A stretch of DNA of 64,000 nt, from NCBI GenBank assembly GCA_963725275.1, contig CAVRXS010000006.1:186001-250000 (forward strand), in the 5' to 3' direction. The number at the start of each line of letters is the position of its first letter. Position 1 is the first letter of the stretch. The position numbers and the translations under genes are program-made. This document shows positions 7,848 through 16,989 of this stretch, piece by piece. The DNA is from Bog-756 sp963725275 (GTDB taxonomy: Bacteria > Actinomycetota > Acidimicrobiia > Acidimicrobiales > RAAP-2). The notes beneath the pieces are model-generated. The model did not search any database. It saw only the letters and a list, made by a program, of their open reading frames with translations, and was not told where the DNA came from.

Positions 7848-9220
7848 TCACCGGGCCACGACCCGATCCGAACGATCCCACCCGGCGTGCCGGTCCCGGC
7901 GCGGCCCGAGGGGAGACGGATGCCCGCGGGCGACGTCGTTGGCCAGTGCACCCCGCCCGAACGGGCGGTCGTCCTCGGAACGCTCGGCACCCAGTCGGGC
8001 ACGATCGACCAGCTCCGGGTACAGGCGGAACGAGCGCGCCACCGCGGCGGCCGACCACCGCTGCTCGGTCGGTCCGGCCACGTCGACACCGGCACCGGTT
8101 CCGGCGGATCGAGCCGACCCTGGCGTCACCGGTCCCGTCGCGTCGGTCAGTGCGCCGGCCATCCGCTCGACGGCGGCCGCGGGCGCTCCCTGCGGCAGGG
8201 CCTCGGTGAGCGCGACCAACAGGTCACGCCGGGTCACCAGGGATCGACGTGCGGCCAACGCGTCCAGCCCGCGACCGAGACGATCGTGGGCTGTACCGGC
8301 ATCCGGACCGTCCGGCCCCCCTCTGCCCACGACCCGGACCAGTTCGCCGAGGTCGACCCCGTGGTCGCTGGCACGCCGACGCCACTCGGCCCGCAACCCG
8401 TCGACGGTGACCGTGCGGTCCTTTTCGGGCCGGTCCACGTGGAAGGCGACACGCCGGAGCGACCCCGGGGCCCGTTGGACCTGCTCGTCGATACCGGCGG
8501 CAGGCGCCGCGAGAAGAGCCGGCAGACCACCGGGTCGATGCCGGACACCTCGGGGCGGCCCGAGGGACCGGGCTCCCACGCCGCACCGATCCCGACCGCC
8601 AGCGCGTGGCGGAGTACCGAGTGGTACAGACCCTCTGCGGCACGGCGGTGCAGGAACAGGCGCCGGCTGTCGACCGTCGACCAGAGGCCGTCGACTCCCT
8701 GGGCCACGTTGGCCGCAACCAGGTGGGTGTGGAGGTGGGGATCGAGGGAACGGCTCGTGCGGTGTACGAAACCCGCGGCCACCATGCCCGTCGCCGCGAG
8801 GCAGCGCACCCGACCTCCGGTCGTCCGGCGCACACCGACCCCTTCGCGTTCGAGGTGGGCCGCAGCGGCGGACACCGCCTCGTGGTGAGCAGCCCCGACC
8901 GCGCCGGCGAGCTCACGGGGACCGAGCAGATGGAGGACGCTGACCGACTTCGGCGCACAGAACACCAGGTCGAAGCCGGCCACCCCCCGAGCTGCAGGGA
9001 CGTGCCGGAGCGACCTGTCGCCCAACGGGTCGCGGCCCTCGAGAAGGTCGCCGAACGGCACGGCCGTGACCGGACCCCGTAGTCCGAGCGCCTCGGCGCC
9101 GCCGCCACTCCAGAGACCTGGCGACTCCCCGGCCACACCGGTTCCTTCTGCACGACCCGGCACCAGGTCTCCGACGTAGTACGCCGCGCGCCCGGCTCGC
9201 ACCACCTGCATCTTCAGCAC
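7848..9220 (-). pseudogene. MobF/TrwC-type relaxase, broken by one frameshift
   Basis: MobF relaxases nick the transfer origin through a tyrosine and carry the strand to the recipient. The N-terminal frame (9220 to about 8520) starts MLKMQVVRAGRAAYYVGD, with candidate catalytic tyrosines. It contains APKSVSVLHLLGP and the metal-binding three-histidine motif DPHLHTHLVAANV. After DPVVCRLFSRR the frame changes near 8505-8520 in a GC-rich stretch and continues as GIDEQVQRAPGSLRRVAFHV to the stop at 7848. Joined, it would be about 455 residues: a relaxase domain without the long helicase part of TrwC. The shift may be a sequencing error or real inactivation. The gene faces the coupling ATPase tail to tail. 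Confidence 0.8.
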
Positions 9221-9260
9221 CGGGATCCGCCCACAGGAGCCGCCACGACCCCCTATCGTA

Positions 9261-9300
9261 TCACTTCATATTATTTCAAATTATTTCATGTTGTCTCATA
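9261..9300. repeat. Four phased 10-bp AT-rich repeats upstream of the relaxase
   Basis: The 40 bases read as TCACTTCATA, TTATTTCAAA, TTATTTCATG and TTGTCTCATA, consensus TTATTTCATA with an exact 10-base period. They are strikingly AT-rich in DNA of about 70% GC. They lie 41 bases upstream of the relaxase start and cover the pafC stop codon. An oriT or iteron-like protein binding site, or a bent promoter, are the simplest readings. Confidence 0.7.
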
Positions 9301-10268
9301 CCCTTTGCAGCGCCCCGATAGCGGGCGAGGATCCGGGACGCAGCCTCCGGCGCCAGGGACCGGAGCTCCGGGGGATCGACCACCTCGGCGCCCGGGCCGA
9401 GCCGGAGCAGGAGCCGCTCGAGCCATGCGTCCCCCCCGACGAAGACCTCCCAGAGGCAGTGGCCGGGTTCCGTACCCACCTGCTCTGCCGCGGGGATGGT
9501 CTCCATCAGCCAGGTCATCGAGGGATCGAGCGAGAGGCGGACCGGTCGGCTCTCCGGTCCCGGCACGTAGGCGTCGAGGTCGGTACCGGGGTCCCTCCCG
9601 GTGCCCTCTGCGACAGCGGGGCCTCCCAGCTCGTCGTGCCCGGCGACCGCGGCCGCGGAGCGGATCCGGTCGACCCGGAACCGCCGGACGTCCCCGGCGG
9701 TCGCGCACCAGGCGTCGAGGTACCAGTGGCCCTCGGCGGCGAAGATCCGCTGCGGGGTGACCGTGCGGACCGTCACCTGGTCGGCAGAGGCGGAGTAATA
9801 GGAGAGCTCGACCCGCTCCCCCGAGACCAGCGCGTCCCGGACCGTCCCGAGGAACTCGGGCGAGTCGAGCTCGACGTCGAGTGCGGTTCCGCCGAGGGCG
9901 CGGTCGAGCTTGGCGAGGGCCCGGGAGAGCGCCCCGCTCTCGTCGCTGCCGGGGACGGCCAACAGGGCGCGGGCGGACGCGGCGAGGGCCAGTCCCTCCC
10001 GCGGGCTGAGCCGGCGCGGGCGGGCAAGGGTGGTGCCGAGCCTCGTCGAGACGGTGGTGTCGGTGACCACGATCTCGAGCAGCTGGTCCGGCGTGTAGGG
10101 CGGGACGCCGCAGCAGGCGGCCATCTCGAGCTCGGCCACCAGCGCGGCCGGGTCGAGGTCGAACCGCTCGGCGACCGCGTCGATGGGCGCGTCCCCCTCC
10201 TGGGCGAGCCAGGCCAGGATCGCCAGCAGCCGGCGCAACCGGCCGGCCGTGTCGGGTGGGCGGCTCAC
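9276..10268 (-). CDS. pafC: WYL-domain transcriptional regulator, PafC type
   Basis: The protein has 330 residues, with an N-terminal helix-turn-helix region and a WYL domain whose core HWYLDAWC is near residue 185. PafB and PafC form a heteromeric activator of LexA/RecA-independent DNA-damage genes in mycobacteria. In that group the WYL domain senses single-stranded nucleic acid. Here the gene follows pafB with a four-base overlap, as in other actinobacteria. The last residues (RQHEII) are encoded by the AT-rich repeat array, so the natural C-terminus may have been altered by whatever placed that array there. The neighbouring proteasome accessory gene pafA is not in this window. Confidence 0.85.
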   Translation of the reverse strand: MSRPPDTAGRLRRLLAILAWLAQEGDAPIDAVAERFDLDPAALVAELEMAACCGVPPYTPDQLLEIVVTDTTVSTRLGTTLARPRRLSPREGLALAASARALLAVPGSDESGALSRALAKLDRALGGTALDVELDSPEFLGTVRDALVSGERVELSYYSASADQVTVRTVTPQRIFAAEGHWYLDAWCATAGDVRRFRVDRIRSAAAVAGHDELGGPAVAEGTGRDPGTDLDAYVPGPESRPVRLSLDPSMTWLMETIPAAEQVGTEPGHCLWEVFVGGDAWLERLLLRLGPGAEVVDPPELRSLAPEAASRILARYRGAAKGMRQHEII

Positions 10269-11227
10269 CGGGTCGCGCCCCCGCCCGAACCGGCCATGGC
10301 CTCGAGCCTGGCCACCATCGCCGCACGGATCTCCGGCGGTCGCAGGACCTCCGCATGGTCGAGCAGGTCGAGGACCCAGGAGAGGAGCGCCTCGGTGTCG
10401 GTCACCGCCAGGCGCACCTCGACGGTTCCGTCGTCCCTGCGGTCGACCACCGCGTCGGGGCCGAGCGCCGCGACCACGCGTGACGACTCGGCGGCGTCGA
10501 CGGCCACGTCGACCTCGACCACACGACCGGCTCCGAACTGCCAGGGGTCACGGGTGAACGCTCCGTCGAGATCGAAATCGTCCGGCACCTCGGCCGTGGC
10601 CGGTTCCCCGATGCTCGGCGACCCCTCGATCCGGTCGACACGGAAGGTGCGGGCCTCGGCCCGGTCACGATCCCACCCCACCGCGTACCAGTGGCCACCG
10701 CGGAACCGGATGCCGGCCACGTCGACCGAGCGCGGCGTGCCCCGGTAGTCGAAGGACACCACGGCCCGCCGGCGGACCGCCTCGAACAGGACCGGCAGCC
10801 CCGGGAGGCCGTCGAAGGAGGGGAGGTCGACCAGGGGAACCGGACCGCCGTGCCTCGGCCACTCGCCGCCCATCCCCAGCTTCGAGAGGGCTTCCCTCCC
10901 GATAGGCTCGCCGAGGTGGACGCCGGCAACCGCCAGGTTGAGCGCCGCCTGTTCCTCGGGCTCCAGGTGCAGGTCGGGAAGGTAGTAGGCGTCGGGGTCG
11001 ACACGGTAGCCGAGCTGGTCCTCGCCGCCGATGGACTCGACCAGGACCGGCACGCCCTCGTCGCGCAGGAGTCGCTTGTCGCGCTCGAAGGCCTGCCGGC
11101 GGGCCGCGTGGCCGTCGGGGTAGCCGGGCACTCGGTCCGCGATCTCGCGCAGGCTGAGCGGACGGGTCGTGTCCAGGAGCACCAGCAGCAGGTCGGTGAC
11201 CCGTTCGAGTCGGTCGGGCTGTGCCAT
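10265..11227 (-). CDS. pafB: WYL-domain transcriptional regulator, PafB type
   Basis: The 320-residue protein starts with the winged helix MAQPDRLERVTDLLLVLLDT, followed by a WYL domain with HWYAVGWDRD near residue 180 and a C-terminal WCX-like segment. It is the probable partner of the downstream PafC: the two are cotranscribed and overlap by four bases (10265-10268). By family knowledge the complex activates DNA-damage response promoters. The start codon is the only ATG ahead of the helix-turn-helix. Confidence 0.85.
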   Translation of the reverse strand: MAQPDRLERVTDLLLVLLDTTRPLSLREIADRVPGYPDGHAARRQAFERDKRLLRDEGVPVLVESIGGEDQLGYRVDPDAYYLPDLHLEPEEQAALNLAVAGVHLGEPIGREALSKLGMGGEWPRHGGPVPLVDLPSFDGLPGLPVLFEAVRRRAVVSFDYRGTPRSVDVAGIRFRGGHWYAVGWDRDRAEARTFRVDRIEGSPSIGEPATAEVPDDFDLDGAFTRDPWQFGAGRVVEVDVAVDAAESSRVVAALGPDAVVDRRDDGTVEVRLAVTDTEALLSWVLDLLDHAEVLRPPEIRAAMVARLEAMAGSGGGATR

Positions 11228-11265
11228 TCACGCCAATCTAGGACCCGCGGGTACGGGTTCCGGCA

Positions 11266-12242
11266 GTGACCGGGACCGATCCGCTGGCCCTGCAGCCCCA
11301 CGCGGCGCTCTGGGCCGTGCTTGCAGTCCTCAGCGCGGCCGTGGTTCTCGGCCACCGGCGGCTGCAGCGCCGCGACGCCGGGCGTGAGATCTGGCCGCGT
11401 GCCGACATGGTCCGGTTCGTCGGGAGCGGTGGCGGTTACCGGGATCGCGCTCGGGTGGCCGCTCGGCGACCTCGCCGCCCACTGGTCGCTCTCGGCGCTC
11501 GTCCTCCAGCGGGTCCTGCTGGTGCTCGCGGTGGCCCCGCTCGCTGCTCCTGGGTCTCCCCTACGACGTCCTTCGGTGGCTGACCAGGCCGGCACCGGTC
11601 GACGCTGCCCTCACCGGCCTTGCACGACCGCCGTTCGCGGTGGCCTTCGTGACGGTGGTCCTGGTGGGTTCGATGGTGCCTGCGGCGGTCGCGCTCCAGG
11701 CGGGCTCCGCCGTCGGCCGCGGCCTGCTGGCCGCAGCGGTGATCGTGGCCGGCCTGGTGCTGTGGATCCCGGTGCTCGGCCGGATCCCGGGCATCCGGCG
11801 CCCGCGGCCGGTGGTGCGCTTCGCCTACCTGGTGGCCCAGGCGGTCATCCCGGGCTTTCTGTCCTTCCTCTATATCCTCTCGACCCGGCCGCTCTACCCG
11901 GCGTTCGCCCACTCGGCGTCCGCGATCGGCCTGCGGCCCCTCAACGACCAGCAGGTTGCCGGCTTCCTCTCCAAACTCTCGATGCTCCTGGTGCTGCTCT
12001 CCGTCGGAGCGGTCGTGCTGGCCCGGGCCCCGGACACCGACGACGAGTTCGGACCCGAGGACCCGCTGGTCTGGGCCGACGTCGAGCGGCAGTTCGAGCG
12101 GGCCGACAGGAAAGCGGGTCGGGCGGGCGACCCGGCGCCGCCCTCGGAGCCGCCGGCAGCGGACCGACCGGACCACCCGGCGCCGCCGGCCAGGGGAGAG
12201 TCCGAACGAGAACGCCCGGACAGCGGTCCGCCGGCGACGTAG
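11266..12242 (+). pseudogene. CtaG-like cytochrome c oxidase assembly membrane protein, two frameshifts
   Basis: Three successive frames together encode a polytopic protein of the caa3-type CtaG family, which helps assemble or insert copper into the terminal oxidase. The start is ALQPHAALWAVLAVLSAAVV. The frame changes near 11425 to GAVAVTGIALGWPLGDLAAH and again near 11545 to PFAVAFVTVVLVGSMVPAA. It then runs to a charged proline-rich tail ending at 12242. Conserved histidines sit in the second part (LAAHWSLSALVLQRVLL). Hydrophobic helices stay intact across the shifts, which argues for recent breakage or base-call errors. It is divergent from pafB. Confidence 0.7.
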
Positions 12243-12296
12243 GTGCGGCGTCTGCGATCACCGCGTGGCCGCTGCCGGGCTCCGTACCATGGGCCC

Positions 12297-13652
12297 ATGA
12301 TCCTCGATGCCCCCGAAGCGCCGGCCATCCGGCGGCTGGTCCCAGGGAGCCTCCGGGCGGGCGTCGAGGACCTCGGGGGCGGCCGGCCATGGTCGTGCGA
12401 TCCGTCTCGACCATCCGGCGCGGTGCCCTCTCCCTCGAGGACGGGGAGACCTTGCGTGCGGCGGCGGCGGTCGGCCCGCTCCCTGCAGATCCCGATCGTC
12501 GTGGTGCTGGCATCGAGCGGAGCCGACGTCATGGAGGGTGTCGCCTCCCTGCACGGGTGGGGGCGGGCCGCCCGATCGCTCGCCCAGTGCTCCGGGGTGG
12601 TGCCGGTGGTGATGGTGGTGACCGGGCCGGCGCTCTCGGGTCCCGCCCTGCTCCTCGGGCTCGCCGATCTGGTGGTCATGACCGTCGACGCCTTCGCCTT
12701 CGTCTCCGGCCCGGCCATGGTCGAGGACTTCACCGGCATCCGCATCGGCGTCCACCAGCTCGGCGGGACGGCCATGCACGCCCGGTCGAGCGGTCTCTGC
12801 GCCATCGAAGCAGGGTCTATCGACGACGCGATCGAGCATGTCGCCCATCTGCTCGCGCTCCTGCCCGCCCACACCGACGAGCTCCCGCCGGTGGGCCCTC
12901 CTGCCGCGGGGTCCGGGGCGGACGAGGAGCTGCGCACGCTCATCCCCGACCGGGCGACGAGCTCCTATGACGTCCGGCGGGTGGCGGCCACCCTCGCCGA
13001 CGATGGGGAGATCACCGAGCTCTGGACCCGGTGGTCACCGCAGTTGGTCACCGCATTCGCCCGGATCGGCGGGCGAACGGTCGGGTTCGTGGCCAACCAG
13101 CCCCAGGCGCTGGCCGGCACCCTGGACATCGCCGCCTCGCAGAAGGGCGCCCGCTTCGTGCGGTTGTGCGACACCTTCAACATCCCGCTGGTCACCCTCG
13201 TCGACACGCCCGGGTTCCTGCCCGGCAAGGACCTCGAGTGGCGGGGCATGATCCGGCACGGCGCCGAGCTCGCCTTCGCCTACGCCGAGGCCACCGTGCC
13301 GCGGGTCTGCGTGATCCTGCGCAAGGCGTTCGGCGGTGCCTACATCGTCATGGACTCGAAGGGGATGGGCAACGACGTCTGCTTCGCCTGGCCGGGTGCC
13401 GAGATCGCGGTGATGGGGGCGGTGGGGGCGGTGCAGATCCTCCACCGGGGCGCGGGTGCCGACGAGCGCGACGCCCTCCAGGCGGACTATGCAGAGCGGT
13501 TCCTCACCCCCTGGCAGGCAGCCGAGCGCGGGTTCGTCGACGCGGTCATCGATCCCGCCGACACCCGGGCTGCGGTGTCCGATGCGTTAGCGGTGCTCGA
13601 GACCTCGAGGGAGCGGCTGCCCGGACGCAAGCACACGGTGGGGCCGCTGTAG
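12297..13652 (+). CDS. Acyl-CoA carboxylase carboxyltransferase-like protein
   Basis: The protein is about 451 residues and belongs to the carboxyltransferase (AccD/MMDA, crotonase-like fold) family, which moves carboxyl groups between biotin and acyl-CoA. The C-terminal half is typical: FVANQPQALAGTLDIAASQK, VTLVDTPGFLPGKDLEW, and FGGAYIVMDSKGMGND. The N-terminal half is weakly conserved. Residues about 32-60 read as nonsense in frame (CDPSRPSGAVPSPSRTG), while the +1 frame gives a sensible SVSTIRRGALSLEDGETLRA. Two compensating indels near 12390 and 12475 therefore explain the uninterrupted frame. No biotin carboxylase gene is nearby, so the acyl-CoA substrate is unknown. Confidence 0.8.
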   Translation: MILDAPEAPAIRRLVPGSLRAGVEDLGGGRPWSCDPSRPSGAVPSPSRTGRPCVRRRRSARSLQIPIVVVLASSGADVMEGVASLHGWGRAARSLAQCSGVVPVVMVVTGPALSGPALLLGLADLVVMTVDAFAFVSGPAMVEDFTGIRIGVHQLGGTAMHARSSGLCAIEAGSIDDAIEHVAHLLALLPAHTDELPPVGPPAAGSGADEELRTLIPDRATSSYDVRRVAATLADDGEITELWTRWSPQLVTAFARIGGRTVGFVANQPQALAGTLDIAASQKGARFVRLCDTFNIPLVTLVDTPGFLPGKDLEWRGMIRHGAELAFAYAEATVPRVCVILRKAFGGAYIVMDSKGMGNDVCFAWPGAEIAVMGAVGAVQILHRGAGADERDALQADYAERFLTPWQAAERGFVDAVIDPADTRAAVSDALAVLETSRERLPGRKHTVGPL

Positions 13653-13717
13653 GGGGGAAGGGACGTCCGACTCAGGGATCGATCTCGGCAAGACCGGCAA
13701 CTCATACCCGATTACTA

Positions 13718-15028
13718 ATGTTCGGCCATCGAGCTGCCGATGGTGCAGTGGTGCCCGCTAGACGGTGGTTAGACGACGGCGGGCGTGGCCCCGTTGTTCG
13801 ATACCTGCGCCGGAGATGGGTCGCCGTTGTAGCTACGGCCCTCCTCATGGCAGTTTTTTTGTTAGCTAGTTTCGTCATAGATCCCCTGATCGTTCATAGC
13901 GTGGGATGGCACTACCCCCCCGATATTTGGGACAATTACCAGCTGGCAAAAAACATCACCGTCGGCGATTACGCCAATATCTACAGCGAATCAAGCCTGG
14001 TCGCATCGCCCGCCATCCTGTTGGTATTTCTCCCGCTCGAACAGCTCACGCAACACTTTGGTCTTTCAACAGGTTTCGGATTTCCAGTATCGAGGCCCTC
14101 CGCATGGCCAATCGTTGCACCCGTGAGCGTCCTACTGTGTGCACCAGCCTTGTTCGGCGCCGATTCGATAGCGCAGGCGATTGGGGCTGCCTGGAAGCGT
14201 CGGTTGGCCATCGGAGTATGTGGCGCGATCGCCTTGGGCAATGTGCTTTGGTGGGGTCATCCGGAAGATGCCCTTGCCGTGGCCTTTCTTCTTTTTGCCA
14301 TGCGGTCTGCTCTTGCGAAGCGGTGGGTCTTGTGTGCGTGGTTGTTGGGGGTTGGATTCGCATTCCAGCCCCTCATCGGTTTGGCCATTCCTGTCGTCAT
14401 CCTCTCTGCTGGATGGCGTCGCCTCCCATCGCTTTTACTTCGGATCCTGGCGCCGGCGGCGGCACTTCTCCTCGTGCCATTCGCTTCGGACTGGCCAGAT
14501 ACATATCGGGCAGTGGTTGTTCAGCCGGTGTTTCCTAACCTCGTCCGCCCCACCGTGTGGCTGAGATTCGCTCCACACATTGCCAACGAAACCTGGATGG
14601 GTGGCCGATCTGTGGCGGGAGGGCCAACCCGATTGATCTCGGTCGCAATCGCTATTGGAGTTGGAGTGTGGTTCATGCGAAGGGAGCGTCCACCAGAGAT
14701 GCTCGTATGGTGTGTGGCGTTGGTTCTCGCCCTTCGGTTCTTCTTTGAGGCCGGCGTTGCCCCTTATTACGTCTGGCCGCCGCTGGGGGTAGTACTTGTG
14801 AGCGGTGCCGTACAGCCGTGGAAGCGACTGTCTTTGACCTGCGTGTGTGTGTTAGGCGTGACTTGGGTAGCAAACATTCGCATCTATACCGAATGGATTT
14901 GGTGGCCGATCTGCGCCAGCTTGGTCCTCACTTTGGTTGTCGCCTTCCCGGCAAACAGCCGAGGGCGTGCGACAGATACCACTGCCACTTTCACAGAGGT
15001 TGAGCAAAGCACGTTGGTGCCCGTTTAG
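13718..15028 (+). CDS. Polytopic membrane protein, WGHPED family (copy 1)
   Basis: The 436-residue protein has about ten hydrophobic segments, the first at residues 32-52 (VAVVATALLMAVFLLASFVI). A WGHPED motif lies in a loop near residue 182. The layout resembles GT-C type membrane glycosyltransferases using polyprenyl-linked sugars, but no catalytic signature is certain, so I give no function. GC content is visibly lower than in the flanking genes, suggesting transfer. A close paralogue lies broken at 57592-60246, and a more distant relative on the minus strand at 15369-16727. An IS110 remnant begins 73 bases after the stop. Confidence 0.7.
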   Translation: MFGHRAADGAVVPARRWLDDGGRGPVVRYLRRRWVAVVATALLMAVFLLASFVIDPLIVHSVGWHYPPDIWDNYQLAKNITVGDYANIYSESSLVASPAILLVFLPLEQLTQHFGLSTGFGFPVSRPSAWPIVAPVSVLLCAPALFGADSIAQAIGAAWKRRLAIGVCGAIALGNVLWWGHPEDALAVAFLLFAMRSALAKRWVLCAWLLGVGFAFQPLIGLAIPVVILSAGWRRLPSLLLRILAPAAALLLVPFASDWPDTYRAVVVQPVFPNLVRPTVWLRFAPHIANETWMGGRSVAGGPTRLISVAIAIGVGVWFMRRERPPEMLVWCVALVLALRFFFEAGVAPYYVWPPLGVVLVSGAVQPWKRLSLTCVCVLGVTWVANIRIYTEWIWWPICASLVLTLVVAFPANSRGRATDTTATFTEVEQSTLVPV

Positions 15029-15100
15029 GGCTGTCTCACGTGTGACTGATAGTGGCTGTGCGTGGCGCCGAGGAGTACAGCGGCTGGAAGCGGGGTGGGA

Positions 15101-15393
15101 CTACGCCGCAGCTTCGCCAATGGTGACTTCTAAGCCGAGAGCCTCGATCCGCTTCTGAAGCCGCGTGGCTTCGATGGCCGGGGCGAGGCGCCGCAAGAAG
15201 TAGTCGGCACTGGGTCGTCGTAGTAAGTACCGGTGGTCAAGAAGTGCCAGACGACGTTCAGGATGGACTGAACGACAGCGATCGCAGCCTTGTTGGGTCC
15301 TCGTCGGCGTGCGATGAATAGTGCGCCGATAAGTACGATCCCTTGGTTCGTGCTGCGACCCCTGGCCGCTATGAGAGCACGTTGGAGGCACGT
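15101..15393 (-). pseudogene. IS110-family transposase remnant (C-terminal part only)
   Basis: The minus strand encodes about 97 residues of the C-terminal IS116/IS110/IS902 domain: RSTNQGIVLIGALFIARRRG, then AIAVVQSILNVVWHFLTTGT. One frameshift near 15215 leads to ADYFLRRLAPAIEATRLQKR and the end at GEAAA. The N-terminal DEDD catalytic part is absent, so the fragment cannot transpose. It overlaps the 3' end of the neighbouring membrane gene by about 25 bases. Confidence 0.72.
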
Positions 15394-16727
15394 AGATCCG
15401 TGGCGGGTGCCGGGCTCATTTCCGAAGCGCCAATCTGCGGTGCAGCACCGGAGATGCCGACTTCCGCACGACCGGGCCACGCACAGGCCAATCCGATTAC
15501 CAGGAAGGCCACCATCGGGGTCCAGTATCCCCATTCCGACGCGTGGTGGAAACAAAACACGGTCGCGACTACGGCGATCGCCGAGGCCCCGACCAGACGC
15601 TTCCAACTCGCACACGTGGCGGCCGCCAAGACGATGAGCGCCAGCGGAGGTCCCAGGTAGAAGACGACCATCACTGATTCGAAGAAGCACCGGAGGCTGA
15701 GGGCCAGGGCACACAGCCAGAGCAGGCCGACCGTCGACGGCGGCCTCCGATAGGCCATGTAGCCGATCAGGACGGCCATCAGGACCGCGATCATCCGCCC
15801 GGGTCCGGCGCCGACAGCGGTCGGTGACAGCGTGGGCGACAGTGCGATCCAGGGTGTCGCATGGTCGAGGTATCTGGCGTTCGCCTGTTGGAAGAGGACC
15901 GCTGACGTCCGGTGCCATTGCGTCACCAGCGGGGCGCTCAGAAGCAGAACCGAAGGAAGGGCTCCGTAGACACAAAGGCGGAAGCGCTGGGGCCTGGGTG
16001 TTCGGACGAAGGCCAGAGGGAACATCAGGATGACCAGCGGTTGCGTGACGATGGCCGCCCCCCACAGCCATCCCGAAAGAGACCACCGACCGCGGAACAT
16101 GGCCAGGAGCGCGTACAACGAGAAGGTCAGGGCCAACAGGTCCTCGGGGTGGCCCCACAGGGTCACGACCTGGAAGATGACGACCGCTTCCATGACACTG
16201 AGCACGATCCGGCGAGGCCCGCTCACCCCGAGCTCCTCGGCCATGGCGTCGAAGGCCAGCAGGCATGTCGATCCCAACAACAGAATGGCCGGTCCGAGGA
16301 GCAACCACGAGGTGGGCTGGCTGAGGAAAATGGGGGCGATCGATTCACTTCGTCCGAGCGCCCCGCTCACCATCGCCACCGGCGCCAAGAGGACCGCTAT
16401 CCCAGGTAACGTGACCAGTTGTGTGTCGTTCCCGTAGATGCCCCCAAGGTTTCCCCAACCCACCCAATGAGCAGCGCGAAACGTGGACCAGATATCACCG
16501 GGGATCACCCAATCAGGGGAACGATGGACGATCGGATTCCACCACAGCGAATAGGCCAGGGACACGACCACGAAGATCAGCATCACCACTAACGGCCAAC
16601 GTCGTCGCTTGAGATGCTCGACCAACCACGAGGTTCGACCCACCCGGTCGGCAACTTCTCCGGCGTCAGCCGTGATCGGGGTCCCGATCTCTTCGACCTG
16701 TGGGTCGATGACACCGACTACATTCAC
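15369..16727 (-). CDS. Polytopic membrane protein, WGHPED family (distant relative)
   Basis: The 452-residue protein has about ten hydrophobic segments after a 45-residue cytosolic start. The first is near residues 47-63 (LVVMLIFVVVSLAYSLWW). It shares WGHPED (near residue 185) and general layout with the protein at 13718-15028, but overall identity is low. A membrane glycosyltransferase-like role is possible but unproven. The final residues (LRASNVLS) come from the IS110 remnant, so the original C-terminus has been replaced. Confidence 0.65.
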   Translation of the reverse strand: MNVVGVIDPQVEEIGTPITADAGEVADRVGRTSWLVEHLKRRRWPLVVMLIFVVVSLAYSLWWNPIVHRSPDWVIPGDIWSTFRAAHWVGWGNLGGIYGNDTQLVTLPGIAVLLAPVAMVSGALGRSESIAPIFLSQPTSWLLLGPAILLLGSTCLLAFDAMAEELGVSGPRRIVLSVMEAVVIFQVVTLWGHPEDLLALTFSLYALLAMFRGRWSLSGWLWGAAIVTQPLVILMFPLAFVRTPRPQRFRLCVYGALPSVLLLSAPLVTQWHRTSAVLFQQANARYLDHATPWIALSPTLSPTAVGAGPGRMIAVLMAVLIGYMAYRRPPSTVGLLWLCALALSLRCFFESVMVVFYLGPPLALIVLAAATCASWKRLVGASAIAVVATVFCFHHASEWGYWTPMVAFLVIGLACAWPGRAEVGISGAAPQIGASEMSPAPATDLRASNVLS

Positions 16728-16912
16728 TTCGCCATCCGAGCGCCCAACTGCACGCTTATCTGACTCACTTCACCGTCGACCGCACCGGCCACCACCGCCT
16801 CGTCCAGAGTGGCTGTCGTGTCGGACACCCTCATCCTCATACCATCGGGGCGACAGGGCCTGGCCTTGAGCACCGAACTTGCACCGCGAGCATCCGTCTT
16901 GGGCCGGACATG

Positions 16913-16946
16913 GAGAGTGCCCCCTCCCGGAGGAGGGGGCACTCTC
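16913..16946 (-). terminator. Strong hairpin downstream of pilA
   Basis: GAGAGTGCCCCCTCC (16913-16927) pairs perfectly with GGAGGGGGCACTCTC (16932-16946) around a CGGA tetraloop, a 15-base-pair stem. It lies 44 bases past the pilA stop codon on the minus strand. There is no U-tract, which is common for actinobacterial terminators. It could also protect the pilin mRNA 3' end. Confidence 0.75.
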
Positions 16947-16989
16947 GTCAGTTGATCTCGAAAGGCCGGACTACCCGGCTATCCGGACT

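Noticed and set aside
6289..8058. 589-codon minus-strand frame opposite the coupling ATPase
   Set aside because: Arg/Gly-rich shadow frame; the plus strand carries Walker A and B motifs.
9261..9300. Possible CRISPR-like or riboswitch element
   Set aside because: Units are only 10 bases, contiguous and AT-rich, with no spacers and no conserved RNA fold.
11894..12943. Long minus-strand frame across ctaG and the carboxyltransferase
   Set aside because: Low-complexity Ser/Arg composition typical of antisense in high-GC DNA; no family similarity.
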